From positions 28,059 to 92,058 of the forward strand of contig JAFXPK010000042.1 of assembly GCA_017527905.1 (NCBI GenBank): a stretch of DNA of 64,000 nt. The letters are read 5' to 3'. The notes beneath the pieces are model-generated. The model searched no databases and was not told the origin of the DNA. It saw nothing but the letters and a program-made list of their open reading frames with translations. This stretch comes from Paludibacteraceae bacterium. Lineage in GTDB: Bacteria; Bacteroidota; Bacteroidia; Bacteroidales; Paludibacteraceae. Each line of letters opens with the position of its first letter. Position 1 is the first letter of the stretch. Both the position numbers and the translations under genes were made by a program. Positions 1-8,437 of this stretch are shown piece by piece.

Positions 1-24
1 AGGAAACTTCGGAGGTTTTTTTAT
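1..24 (+). terminator. Tail of a terminator of a gene left of the window
   Basis: The first bases contain CTTCGGAGGTTT followed directly by a run of seven T. This looks like the 3' arm and T-tract of an intrinsic terminator whose 5' arm would lie outside the window. A short 6-bp hairpin AAACTT/AGGTTT also forms within the visible part. It suggests a + strand gene ends just before the window. Bases 25-315 hold no gene: only this tail, a second hairpin at 81-106 and AT-rich spacer. Confidence 0.4.
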
Positions 25-66
25 TATATACCCTCCAGCACTTGCAAACGCGAAATCCCCCGAAAA

Positions 67-106
67 AAAACAAAAAAGAATGGGCGAACCCGAATGGATC
101 CGCCCA
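67..106 (-). terminator. Candidate terminator of the hybrid two-component regulator
   Basis: TGGGCG (81-86) and CGCCCA (101-106) pair around a 14-nt loop. On the minus strand the hairpin is followed by TTCTTTTTTG, the right order for a transcript coming from the regulator gene that ends at 316. The stem is short and 210 nt from the stop codon, so this is only moderately supported. Confidence 0.4.
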
Positions 107-315
107 ATTTCGCAAAGCTTACACAATACACGTAGCTGCTTTTTTCAAAATCTCAGTTCAGAAATAAACCATTATTACACTTTATCAATAATTGTCTTTT
201 CTTTCATTGACATCACAAAGTTAATGTAATTTCAAAAATTTCAAATAATAAAAACGCTAAAAAATTTTAAAACATATGCATTCCCTTTTCCAAGGGAGGA
301 GGAACACCCCGGAAT

Positions 316-3300
316 TCACTCCTCCTGCGAAGGCGGATAGCCAAAGAAAAGCCTATATTTCCTGCTGAAATAGAGTGGGTCATTGAATCCCACAGAATAT
401 GCCACATCCGAAACGCTTTGCCCCGTCTTCAACATCTCCTGGGCACGATGCAAACGATACTCCGTGATGATCTCCAAAGGCGTCTTGTCCGTGATGGACT
501 TCAACTTTCGGGACAACGTGGACTTGCTCATCGCCAACGAATCCACCACATCATCGACCGAGAAGGCGGAATCCTGGTAACGACGTTCCACAACCTCCAA
601 GAACTGCTTGAGCAAAGAATTGGTCTCCTCGTCAATTCGGTTCACCTCCAAGTTGTGGGAAAGAACAACCTGTTGCTGCTGCCTACGCCACTGCAGAATG
701 TTGGTCAACTTCATCAGCAACTCCCGAGAGGCGAACGGTTTCGTCACATAATCAATCGCGCCGCTGGACAAGCCCTTCAACCGATCATCCTCCTCGCTGC
801 GCGCCGACAAGAATATCAGAGGGACAACGGACGGCTGCACACTCCTCAACCGTTTGTACATCTCTATACCATCCATGATAGGCATCTCAACGTCAGAGAT
901 GATAATATCCGGACATTCCTTGCAAGCCAACTCGAATCCTTCTTCGCCATTATTCGCCTCAATCACTTGGAAATAAGGCAGCAACATATTCTTCAGATTA
1001 TTGAGGATCAATGGATCATCGTCGACAACCATCACCACGTTACCATCCATCAGTTCCGTGTTCACCTCAAATTCTTCCTCCACCTCAGGCTGGGAAATCT
1101 CAACCAACTCATCCGACTTAGGCAACAGGATGGTCACCGTAGTGCCCTTCCCCACTTCACTTTTCATGGAGATCACACCGCCACTCTTACGGATAAAGTC
1201 TTTCGACAATTGGAAGCCCAAACCGGTTCCCCGCTCATTGTTCGTACCCAAGGTAGACTCATGGTCGCCATCCTTCATCAATTCATCCACACGTTCCTGC
1301 GTCATGCCCACACCATTGTCCGAAATCGTCAAGCGGACTCGGTCGTCCAGCTCCTCCGCCACGACATTGATCAAACCACCCTCGGCTGTGAACTTAGCGG
1401 AGTTGGTCAACAAATTACGGATGGCCGTACCCACCATGCGAGGATCCACATAGACTTTGTGGGAGAGATCGCAACTGCAGGTAACGGTAATCTTCTTCTC
1501 CGACATCACACCCTTCAGCAAATCCGTCACCTCCTTCAATATTTGGCGAAGGCTCACACTCTGCAGATTGCAAGCGACATCCGTCTGTTTTCCTCTCGCC
1601 CACTCCAACAGCTTAACCATCACCGATTGAAGGTTGAAGGCGGACAAATAGGTGTCGTTCAATATTTTCCACGTATTAGGGGAGGTCTCCTTCTTCTTCA
1701 GGATACCATCTAACGCTCCCACAATGGCAAACATCGGGTTCTTCAAATCATGCGCGACGACAGAGATCAAGCGATCCTTCTCCCTCAGCACATCCAACAA
1801 GTCCTGGTTCCTCCGCTCAATGATTTCCTGCTTCTGTTCCAACAACTTATTGCTCTCATCCAACTCCTTCGTACGTTCCGCCACCTTCTTCGCCAAGAGC
1901 TCCCTTTGCCTGACGATCGTTCTAAACCGCAAATAGAAGAAGGCCACCACGGCGGCCACAAGCAAGAGGAACACCGTAAGCGTAAACCACCACGTTTTCC
2001 ACCATGGCGGCAACACCTTTATCTTCAACGCTATAGACTTAGACTCACCTACCCCATCACGGCGATGAGCCTTCACTTCCAACACATAATCACCAATAGG
2101 CAAGTGGGAGATCTTCACCTCACGTTTCTCACCCAGATCCACCCAACGGCGGTCCAACCCGTTGATGCGATAGGAAGCGTCCACATTATTAAGTCCGGAG
2201 AAATCCAAGACATCAAAAGCGACCTCTATGTTGGTCTCGTCGTAATTAAGGATCAGTTCCTTTGTCAAGGATAGCGGGTAAGGCAACAACTCACTATTCG
2301 GAGCGATCCTCTCGCCAAACACATACAAGTCGGAGAAGGAGAGGTAATCCACACTCAGCGTCTCATGGATCAACATCGGGTCAAAGACAAGGAATCCCTC
2401 CGAACTGCCGAAATAGAATCGTCCCTTCGAATCCTGGAAGGCGGCGCGGGCCGTGAAATAGTTCCGATTCCTGCATCGTTCGTCCAACAAGACCAAACGA
2501 TAGGAACCCTCATTGTAATCAAAATGGAGGATGCCATTGGATCCGCTCGTCCACAGCTGACCATCCCTTCCCATCACGATCGACGAGTAATGACCGTCCG
2601 GCAAGAAATCCAACCACTTATAAGAAGAGCCGTCCGCCTCGAAGCGCAGAACTCCTCGGTTACTGACGACAAAAAGATTACCTTGCTCGTCACATGCGCC
2701 CTGATACATCTGCAACGGATTGTGTGACTGGTTCGCATCCACATCCGGGAAGGCCGCCCTGTAAGGTCCGCCCTGCTCGCTATGCCACACGGAGCGCGAA
2801 GTGATCACCCACCTCGTTCCCTGCTCGGTCTCCATGACATGCTCCACCCAACGATCTTCCGACAGCATCATAGGATCATTGTTGAAACGTTGATGGGTCC
2901 ATCTAGAGGAATCCTTCGGCAGGAGATAAACGCCATCGCCCGCCAAACCTACGCCCACATCACCATTCTTATAACAGCACAGAACCTTGCTCGTACTATA
3001 AGGAAAGCCTATTCCATCGAACGGATATTGTTTGATTTTCCCTGTCTCAGTGTCATAGGTGCAAGGGACACCGCCCCAAGAGGCGAGCCAAATCTTCCCG
3101 TCAACCGCACGCTGAGCGGAGAGAACATTGTTAGAGGAGAGCCCATCGTCCGTCTGGATATGTTTCAACAGTTTCAGGTCAGGAGACATAAGATAGGCGC
3201 CATGTCCATCCGCACAAACGACGATATTCCCCCTATCATCCTCCGCGAAGGAAGTACCATCGACCAAAGGGAACCCTATGTCTGAAGAGTGCAACGACCC

Positions 3301-4317
3301 GGATCCCTTAATCGGTCCATAACGCCAAAGGCCGGCATTCTGGGTGCCAATCCAGATATCACCATCCCTATCCTCGAAAAGGGTATGCACTTTCTTCAGT
3401 TCATCAGCCTTGATGTTAATCGGTTCCAGTTTTTCGAAGTGCCATTTTTCTCCCACGCATTCGCCTTTCCACAAACCGCTTCCGCTAGTTCCCAGCCAGA
3501 CACGTCCCCTGGAATCCTTCAGCAAAGAGGTGATGCATTTGAAAGGGGTATCGAGGATCTCCACACGGTCAATCCTTCCATCCTCATACATATGGACAAC
3601 GCCTAAAGAGCCGATGGAAGAGGCGAACAACACCCTCTGTTTATCCAGGCGCACCATGGACGATACCATTTCGTTGATTCTCCCCAAGAAATCGGGGCCG
3701 CACAATTTGCGGTCCTTATCCCAGATATGGATGCCAGGGAAACGTCCGATCCAGATACGTCCCCACTCATCGTCTATCAAGCTACAGGTGAAGACCGTCT
3801 TCGTAGCCTCGAACAGCAAAGAATCTTTGTCGAACACGCCAAGGCTGTCGTTGTAGACATAAAGGCCCTCGTTCGTGGAGAGGATGGTGCGATCATGGCT
3901 CACGGGGTAGATACCCGTAACGCACTTATAGTAAGTCGAGTCGAAATCCTTCGGGGCAAGGTTCTTGAACGAATCCGTCTGCTCGTCATAAGACAAGGCC
4001 AATCCGTTATTTCCACCGAAGCATACCCTTCCATCTGGCAGCATGGCGGCTCTGTTGATATCATTGCGGAACAAGGAAGGGTAATCCTCAAAGAAATAGT
4101 TTTTGAAATGGACGCCGTCAAATTTATTCAATCCATACTCCGTCGCGACCCAAAGGAACCCGTTCTTATCTTGCGTGATGGCATGCACATAGTTACAACT
4201 CAGCCCATCCTTCACCGTATAATGGCGGAATGCGGCCCATTCCATTGCCCTGATAGGATGAAAGAGCGAGAAAGAAAAGACTAAAACTATGACTACCCTT
4301 AAAAAAACCATGTACAC
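316..4317 (-). CDS. Hybrid two-component system (HTCS) sensor kinase/response regulator, AraC output
   Basis: One-protein signalling chain of the Bacteroidetes HTCS type, 1333 residues. In order: signal peptide (1-24), periplasmic two-component-regulator propeller repeats (about 27-700, recurrent 'G.LW.GT..GL' units), a Y_Y_Y domain (about 705-770), a single membrane helix (about 776-797), a HisKA domain with His856 in HDLKNP, a HATPase domain (N-box NLLTNSAKF, GTGLGF G2 box), a receiver with acceptor Asp1142 in SDVEMP, and a C-terminal AraC HTH (about 1235-1333). All key residues are intact. Members usually sense glycan fragments and switch on polysaccharide utilisation genes; here no SusC/SusD or glycosidase gene lies to the right, so a target could only be to the left, outside the window. 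The ligand is unknown. A start at Met3 (4311) is equally possible. Confidence 0.93.
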   Translation of the reverse strand: MYMVFLRVVIVLVFSFSLFHPIRAMEWAAFRHYTVKDGLSCNYVHAITQDKNGFLWVATEYGLNKFDGVHFKNYFFEDYPSLFRNDINRAAMLPDGRVCFGGNNGLALSYDEQTDSFKNLAPKDFDSTYYKCVTGIYPVSHDRTILSTNEGLYVYNDSLGVFDKDSLLFEATKTVFTCSLIDDEWGRIWIGRFPGIHIWDKDRKLCGPDFLGRINEMVSSMVRLDKQRVLFASSIGSLGVVHMYEDGRIDRVEILDTPFKCITSLLKDSRGRVWLGTSGSGLWKGECVGEKWHFEKLEPINIKADELKKVHTLFEDRDGDIWIGTQNAGLWRYGPIKGSGSLHSSDIGFPLVDGTSFAEDDRGNIVVCADGHGAYLMSPDLKLLKHIQTDDGLSSNNVLSAQRAVDGKIWLASWGGVPCTYDTETGKIKQYPFDGIGFPYSTSKVLCCYKNGDVGVGLAGDGVYLLPKDSSRWTHQRFNNDPMMLSEDRWVEHVMETEQGTRWVITSRSVWHSEQGGPYRAAFPDVDANQSHNPLQMYQGACDEQGNLFVVSNRGVLRFEADGSSYKWLDFLPDGHYSSIVMGRDGQLWTSGSNGILHFDYNEGSYRLVLLDERCRNRNYFTARAAFQDSKGRFYFGSSEGFLVFDPMLIHETLSVDYLSFSDLYVFGERIAPNSELLPYPLSLTKELILNYDETNIEVAFDVLDFSGLNNVDASYRINGLDRRWVDLGEKREVKISHLPIGDYVLEVKAHRRDGVGESKSIALKIKVLPPWWKTWWFTLTVFLLLVAAVVAFFYLRFRTIVRQRELLAKKVAERTKELDESNKLLEQKQEIIERRNQDLLDVLREKDRLISVVAHDLKNPMFAIVGALDGILKKKETSPNTWKILNDTYLSAFNLQSVMVKLLEWARGKQTDVACNLQSVSLRQILKEVTDLLKGVMSEKKITVTCSCDLSHKVYVDPRMVGTAIRNLLTNSAKFTAEGGLINVVAEELDDRVRLTISDNGVGMTQERVDELMKDGDHESTLGTNNERGTGLGFQLSKDFIRKSGGVISMKSEVGKGTTVTILLPKSDELVEISQPEVEEEFEVNTELMDGNVVMVVDDDPLILNNLKNMLLPYFQVIEANNGEEGFELACKECPDIIISDVEMPIMDGIEMYKRLRSVQPSVVPLIFLSARSEEDDRLKGLSSGAIDYVTKPFASRELLMKLTNILQWRRQQQQVVLSHNLEVNRIDEETNSLLKQFLEVVERRYQDSAFSVDDVVDSLAMSKSTLSRKLKSITDKTPLEIITEYRLHRAQEMLKTGQSVSDVAYSVGFNDPLYFSRKYRLFFGYPPSQEE

Positions 4318-4332
4318 GTCCTAAACATGGCA

Positions 4333-4340
4333 CAAATATA
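4333..4340 (-). promoter_or_regulatory. -7 element upstream of the HTCS gene
   Basis: Minus-strand TATATTTG matches the Bacteroidetes -7 consensus TAnnTTTG, 16 nt before the start codon. No clear -33 TTTG is seen, so the call rests on the -7 box and position. Confidence 0.4.
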
Positions 4341-4453
4341 GGAAAAACAGACGAGATACACATCGTCATATGACGAAAAAAGAGCAAGGAATAAACTTAA
4401 ATAATTTTAAAAATTTAATGCGCACACACAACCCTATATCAAGAAAAAAGACG

Positions 4454-4461
4454 TAACTTCG
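4454..4461 (+). promoter_or_regulatory. -7 element of glyA
   Basis: TAACTTCG, a TAnnTTYG-type -7 box, lies 36 nt before the glyA ATG. The same TAACTTCGCG string occurs on the minus strand upstream of transketolase, suggesting a variant used by highly expressed genes. No -33 box was recognised. Confidence 0.4.
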
Positions 4462-4497
4462 CGACGTGAATTTTTCATTAACTATAATAATTCCTTT

Positions 4498-5778
4498 ATG
4501 GTAAGAGACACAGCAATATTCGACATCATCGAAAAGGAGCACCAACGCCAACTGAAAGGCATAGAGTTGATTGCCTCCGAAAACTTCGTGAGTGACCAGG
4601 TTATGCAAGCCATGGGTTCATGGTTGACTAACAAGTATGCAGAGGGACTTCCGGGACACCGTTACTACGGCGGTTGCGAAGTTGTTGACTTGGCCGAGCA
4701 ATTATGTATAGACCGCTTGAAACAAATCTTCGGCGCAGAATGGGCGAACGTACAACCTCACTCTGGCGCACAGGCAAACGCTGCAGTCTTCTTGGCTTGC
4801 TTGAACGCAGGCGACAAATTCCTCGGACTGAACCTTTCCCACGGTGGACACCTTTCTCATGGATCCCCGGTTAACTTCTCAGGTCTGATGTTCCATGCCT
4901 TGGAATACAACGTGAAGGAAGATACTGGTCGTGTAGACTATGACCAATTGGAACAAGTAGCCCGCGCAGAGAAGCCAAAATTGATCATCGCCGGCGCATC
5001 CGCATACTCCCGTGAATGGGACTACGCACGCATCCGCAAGGTGGCTGACGAGATCGGTGCCATCTTCATGGTGGACATGGCTCACCCTGCAGGTTTGATC
5101 GCCGCAGGATTGCTCAACAACCCTGTAAAATACGCCCACATCGTAACGACAACTACCCACAAGACTCTCCGTGGCCCTCGTGGTGGTGTGATCATGATGG
5201 GCAAGGACTTCGACAACCCATGGGGCAAGAAGACTCCTAAGGGAGAAATCAAGAAGATGTCCGCACTCCTCGACTCCGCTGTGTTCCCAGGAATCCAAGG
5301 CGGTCCGTTGGAGCATGTCATCGCCGCTAAGGCCGTTGCCTTCGGTGAGGCTCTTCAACCTGAATACAAGGTATACCAATCTCAAGTGAAGAAGAACGCA
5401 GCTGTGATGGCTCAGGCCTTCATGGACAAAGGATACAAGATCATCTCCGGCGGTACGGATAACCACTCTATGTTGGTTGACCTCCGCACGAAATTCCCTG
5501 ACCTGACCGGTAAGGTGGCTGAGAAAGCGTTGGTTGCCGCAGACATCACCACAAACAAGAACATGGTGCCTTTCGACAGCCGTTCTCCATTCCAGACTTC
5601 AGGTCTGCGCTTCGGTACTCCTGCCATCACAACTCGTGGTGCGAAAGAGGATTTGATGGGTGAGATCGTTGAAATGATCGACACCGTCCTCTGCGACCCT
5701 GAGAACGACAAGGTCATCACTTCAGTACGCGAGAAGGTTAACGCTACCATGAAGAACTATCCTTTGTTCGCTTGGTAA
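4498..5778 (+). CDS. glyA: Serine hydroxymethyltransferase
   Basis: PLP enzyme that converts serine and tetrahydrofolate to glycine and 5,10-methylene-THF, the main entry of one-carbon units. The 426-residue length is typical. The PLP-binding lysine is Lys222 in the [14 protein letters not shown] motif, and the N-terminal ELIASENF signature and the VDMAH aspartate region are present. It is a single-gene unit: its own -7 box at 4454 and a strong terminator at 5810. Codon use is biased toward C/G-ending preferred codons, as in highly expressed genes. The MetF gene at 39.9 kb uses the methylene-THF it makes. Confident family call. Confidence 0.98.
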   Translation: MVRDTAIFDIIEKEHQRQLKGIELIASENFVSDQVMQAMGSWLTNKYAEGLPGHRYYGGCEVVDLAEQLCIDRLKQIFGAEWANVQPHSGAQANAAVFLACLNAGDKFLGLNLSHGGHLSHGSPVNFSGLMFHALEYNVKEDTGRVDYDQLEQVARAEKPKLIIAGASAYSREWDYARIRKVADEIGAIFMVDMAHPAGLIAAGLLNNPVKYAHIVTTTTHKTLRGPRGGVIMMGKDFDNPWGKKTPKGEIKKMSALLDSAVFPGIQGGPLEHVIAAKAVAFGEALQPEYKVYQSQVKKNAAVMAQAFMDKGYKIISGGTDNHSMLVDLRTKFPDLTGKVAEKALVAADITTNKNMVPFDSRSPFQTSGLRFGTPAITTRGAKEDLMGEIVEMIDTVLCDPENDKVITSVREKVNATMKNYPLFAW

Positions 5779-5809
5779 TCCAATCGTACTAAATAGTGCA
5801 TTATATTCG

Positions 5810-5843
5810 GGAAGGCTACCTGTCAGGGTAGCCTTCCATTTCT
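5810..5843 (+). terminator. glyA terminator
   Basis: Perfect 11-bp stem GGAAGGCTACC / GGTAGCCTTCC (5810-5820 with 5827-5837), 6-nt loop, followed by ATTTCTTTCC. It lies 32 nt after the glyA stop. Confidence 0.8.
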
Positions 5844-5870
5844 TTCCCCAAACCAACAATCCAGAGCGCC

Positions 5871-6506
5871 ATGGTAACCACAATCTTCATCGTAGTCACC
5901 GTCATCGTATCGATTCTATCGTTCGGACAAAATGAGTTCTTGCCACAGAGCCTAAGCCATCCGGAATGGTTCCACCATCTGAAATTCAACGCCTATATGA
6001 TCGCGCATAAAAAGCAACACTACAGGCTGCTCACCTCCGGATTCATCCACGGAAGCTCATGGCATCTGATATTCAATATGTTGACACTCTATTTCTTCGG
6101 CTATTTTGTCGAGGATTGCTTCAATACCGTCTTCGGTGCGAAAGGGGAATTCGTCTATGCGCTGATGTACCTGCTGGCCATCGTGGTATCTTCCATCTCA
6201 GACTTGATAAAGTACAAAGACAACCCTGAATTCAATGCGATCGGAGCGTCTGGTGCCGTATCCGCCGTCATCTTCGCAGCCATCCTCTTCAACCCCAAAC
6301 TAGGCATCTGCTTCTTCTTCATACCCATACCTATTCCAGGGTACATATTCGGTCCGTTGTACCTGATCTATTGCCAATACATGGCCAAGATGAACATCGA
6401 CAACATCGGACATTCCGCACACTTCTGGGGAGCGGTGTTCGGATTCGTCTTCCCTATCCTTCTCTGCCCTTCCCTGATAAATTATTTCTTATCCTACTTT
6501 TCATAG
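5871..6506 (+). CDS. Rhomboid family intramembrane serine protease
   Basis: Polytopic inner-membrane protease of 211 residues. The catalytic dyad is visible: Ser127 in GASGAVS and His184 in AHFWGAVFG, both in the expected helices; the HxxxN-type oxyanion motif is seen as HLIFNMLTLYFFG after the first helix. About six hydrophobic helices, no extra domain. Rhomboids cleave membrane-anchored substrates near their transmembrane segment; the substrate here is unknown. It follows the glyA terminator by about 30 nt so is probably expressed separately, and it runs convergently into the helicase gene with only 10 nt between stop codons. In this order of bacteria short rhomboids are often found singly, as here. 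Confidence 0.88.
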   Translation: MVTTIFIVVTVIVSILSFGQNEFLPQSLSHPEWFHHLKFNAYMIAHKKQHYRLLTSGFIHGSSWHLIFNMLTLYFFGYFVEDCFNTVFGAKGEFVYALMYLLAIVVSSISDLIKYKDNPEFNAIGASGAVSAVIFAAILFNPKLGICFFFIPIPIPGYIFGPLYLIYCQYMAKMNIDNIGHSAHFWGAVFGFVFPILLCPSLINYFLSYFS

Positions 6507-6516
6507 GGGGGAAGTA

Positions 6517-8364
6517 TTATTGGCGGAGGGTTGCCCACTCCCACAGCTTACGGTAGAACTTGTGTTTCGTCAGCGTAGCCGCATTGCCGACGATCATCAG
6601 TTTCATGCGCGCCCGCGTCATCGCGACGTTCATGCGCCGTAGTTCCCTCAAGAAACCAATCTCACCCTCCTCGTTCGACCGCACCAGACTGATCATCACC
6701 ACATCCCGCTCCTGCCCTTGGAATCCATCCACGGTATTAATCGTTATCAGATTACGGAAGGGCTTCAAGGCCTTATTCGAACGCAAGAGATGCCGAAGGT
6801 AATAGACCTGCGCCTTATAAGGGGAAATGACGCCAAAATCAATCCGTTCGTCCAACACCCGATGAGGACCCACCTTCTCGATGAACTGGGAGAGTAGCGT
6901 GATGACCAATTCTCCCTCCATCTTGTTGACACGCCCCGCCGAAACAGCCACATACTCCTCGTCAAAGGAGAAGTTTTGCGTGTCGACCCACTCCACCGGC
7001 TCTTCATAGTCCAGGATACCACGACAGCGCACACTCTCCGACGCTTTGAGTTTCCCTTCATAGAACCATTCGGAAGAGAACTGCATGATACGCTCATTCA
7101 TCCTATACTGCACATCCAGCAGAGAAACCACATTAGGTTTAGTCTCGACGATTTTCTCCATCAACGTGTGGGACAAGCCCGCACGTTCCGCCTCAAAACA
7201 CTTGATTGTAGGAGGCAACTGCTTATGGTCGCCCGCAAAGATGACACGGTGGGTCTTGCAGATAGGGATCCAGCAAGCAGCCTCAATGGCCTGCGCCGCC
7301 TCGTCGATGAATAGGGATTGGAAAGTCCGCCCATACAGCAACTGGTTCGCCGCGCCCACCAGCGTACAAGCCACCACACGTGCATTGGAGAAGAGGCTTT
7401 CACGAATCTCATACTCCAACGCCTCCGCCTTTTCCTTCACAGCCAACGCCTTGTCTCGATTCGTACGATAGAGCTCACGAACCGTCTTACGCATACCCCA
7501 CAAAGTATCGTACTGAGGATGCGCCTCAAACATGCGTTCAAACGTGTAAGAGAGCATTTTATCGTCCACACGACTAGGATTACCGATTCGCAGGACATTC
7601 ACGCCACGATCAACCAATTGCTCAGAGATCCAATCCACCGCCATATTGCTCTGCGCGCAAACCATCACCTGACTTTCACGCCGAAGCGTCTCGCATATCG
7701 CCTCGACCAACGTGGTGGTCTTGCCCGTACCCGGAGGGCCATGGACAATCGCCACATCCTTCGCCATCAAAATCTTATTGACAGCCTCCTCCTGCGAAGC
7801 ATTCAACCAGGGGAAACGCAGAGGAGAAAACGAGAGGACACCCGCTAGCCTGTCGCCCATAAGCGTCTCGCGAAGATCATACAGCCGACCGCTCTTCGCA
7901 TTCAGCACCCTGTCGAGGGCATCGAACATGGCACGGTAACTGCTCTCGTCAAAACTAAGCTGGACACCTAACCGTTCGGAGGTCTCCAACACCGACAAAC
8001 TGTCACGCCCCGGCAACACCAACACCAAGGAGTTCTCGGAAGAGAAACTCACCTGAGAGGCTATCTTTATCGTACGGATTTCATGGTTCATGCTAACCGT
8101 GAAGAACTCCACAGCCTTACCATACTCGAAATGATCGTCCCCCTCGTCGGAAGCCCCACCAGTGACCTCAACGACAAATTGATTCAGGGAGTTGTAATAT
8201 GAGCGGCCCACCGATACGGGGAACCTGCAATTACCCGCAGCCACCTTCTTCTCGACAGAGACCAGGTTAGACTGCGTGGTGAAGCTCTTCTTATCAAACT
8301 CATACTCCCGCATCAACAGGTCACGATGTTTCAGGAGGGATAATACAGAAGCGTTAGCGGACAT
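6517..8364 (-). CDS. UPF1/SMUBP2-like superfamily 1B helicase
   Basis: Likely ATP-dependent 5'-3' DNA/RNA helicase of the UPF1/Dna2/IGHMBP2 group, 615 residues from Met at 8364. N-terminal OB-like/1B region (about 1-190), Walker A HGPPGTGKTTT, motif II FIDEAAQA, motif III AGDHKQLPP, motif V/VI TVDGFQGQERDVV and NVAMTRAR. A longer reading to 8421 is possible, but the added 19 codons run through the terminator hairpin of the upstream giant gene (8393-8418), so 8364 is preferred. Such 600-650-residue 'AAA domain' helicases are common in Bacteroidetes; a cellular role (RNA or recombination intermediate processing) has not been settled. All helicase motifs look intact. Confidence 0.9.
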   Translation of the reverse strand: MSANASVLSLLKHRDLLMREYEFDKKSFTTQSNLVSVEKKVAAGNCRFPVSVGRSYYNSLNQFVVEVTGGASDEGDDHFEYGKAVEFFTVSMNHEIRTIKIASQVSFSSENSLVLVLPGRDSLSVLETSERLGVQLSFDESSYRAMFDALDRVLNAKSGRLYDLRETLMGDRLAGVLSFSPLRFPWLNASQEEAVNKILMAKDVAIVHGPPGTGKTTTLVEAICETLRRESQVMVCAQSNMAVDWISEQLVDRGVNVLRIGNPSRVDDKMLSYTFERMFEAHPQYDTLWGMRKTVRELYRTNRDKALAVKEKAEALEYEIRESLFSNARVVACTLVGAANQLLYGRTFQSLFIDEAAQAIEAACWIPICKTHRVIFAGDHKQLPPTIKCFEAERAGLSHTLMEKIVETKPNVVSLLDVQYRMNERIMQFSSEWFYEGKLKASESVRCRGILDYEEPVEWVDTQNFSFDEEYVAVSAGRVNKMEGELVITLLSQFIEKVGPHRVLDERIDFGVISPYKAQVYYLRHLLRSNKALKPFRNLITINTVDGFQGQERDVVMISLVRSNEEGEIGFLRELRRMNVAMTRARMKLMIVGNAATLTKHKFYRKLWEWATLRQ

Positions 8365-8388
8365 GAAAAAGACTAAACTTATAACTAA

Positions 8389-8418
8389 AAAAGAAGACCG
8401 CCCACAAGAGCGGTCTTC
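8389..8418 (-). terminator. Terminator of the giant surface protein gene
   Basis: GAAGACCGC (8393-8401) pairs with GCGGTCTTC (8410-8418); on the minus strand it is followed by TTTTTTAG. It sits between the giant gene stop (8438) and the helicase start (8364) and helps decide the helicase start. Confidence 0.8.
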
Positions 8419-8437
8419 CATTGATTATCTGAAAAAA

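Noticed and set aside
418..1713. Long open frame (431 codons) opposite the HTCS gene
   Set aside because: Antisense to a complete, motif-bearing gene; the peptide is rich in H, R and Q without family motifs, as expected for a shadow frame.
8365..8421. 19-codon N-terminal extension of the UPF1-like helicase
   Set aside because: It overlaps the terminator hairpin of the upstream giant gene at 8393-8418; the Met at 8364 is a better start.
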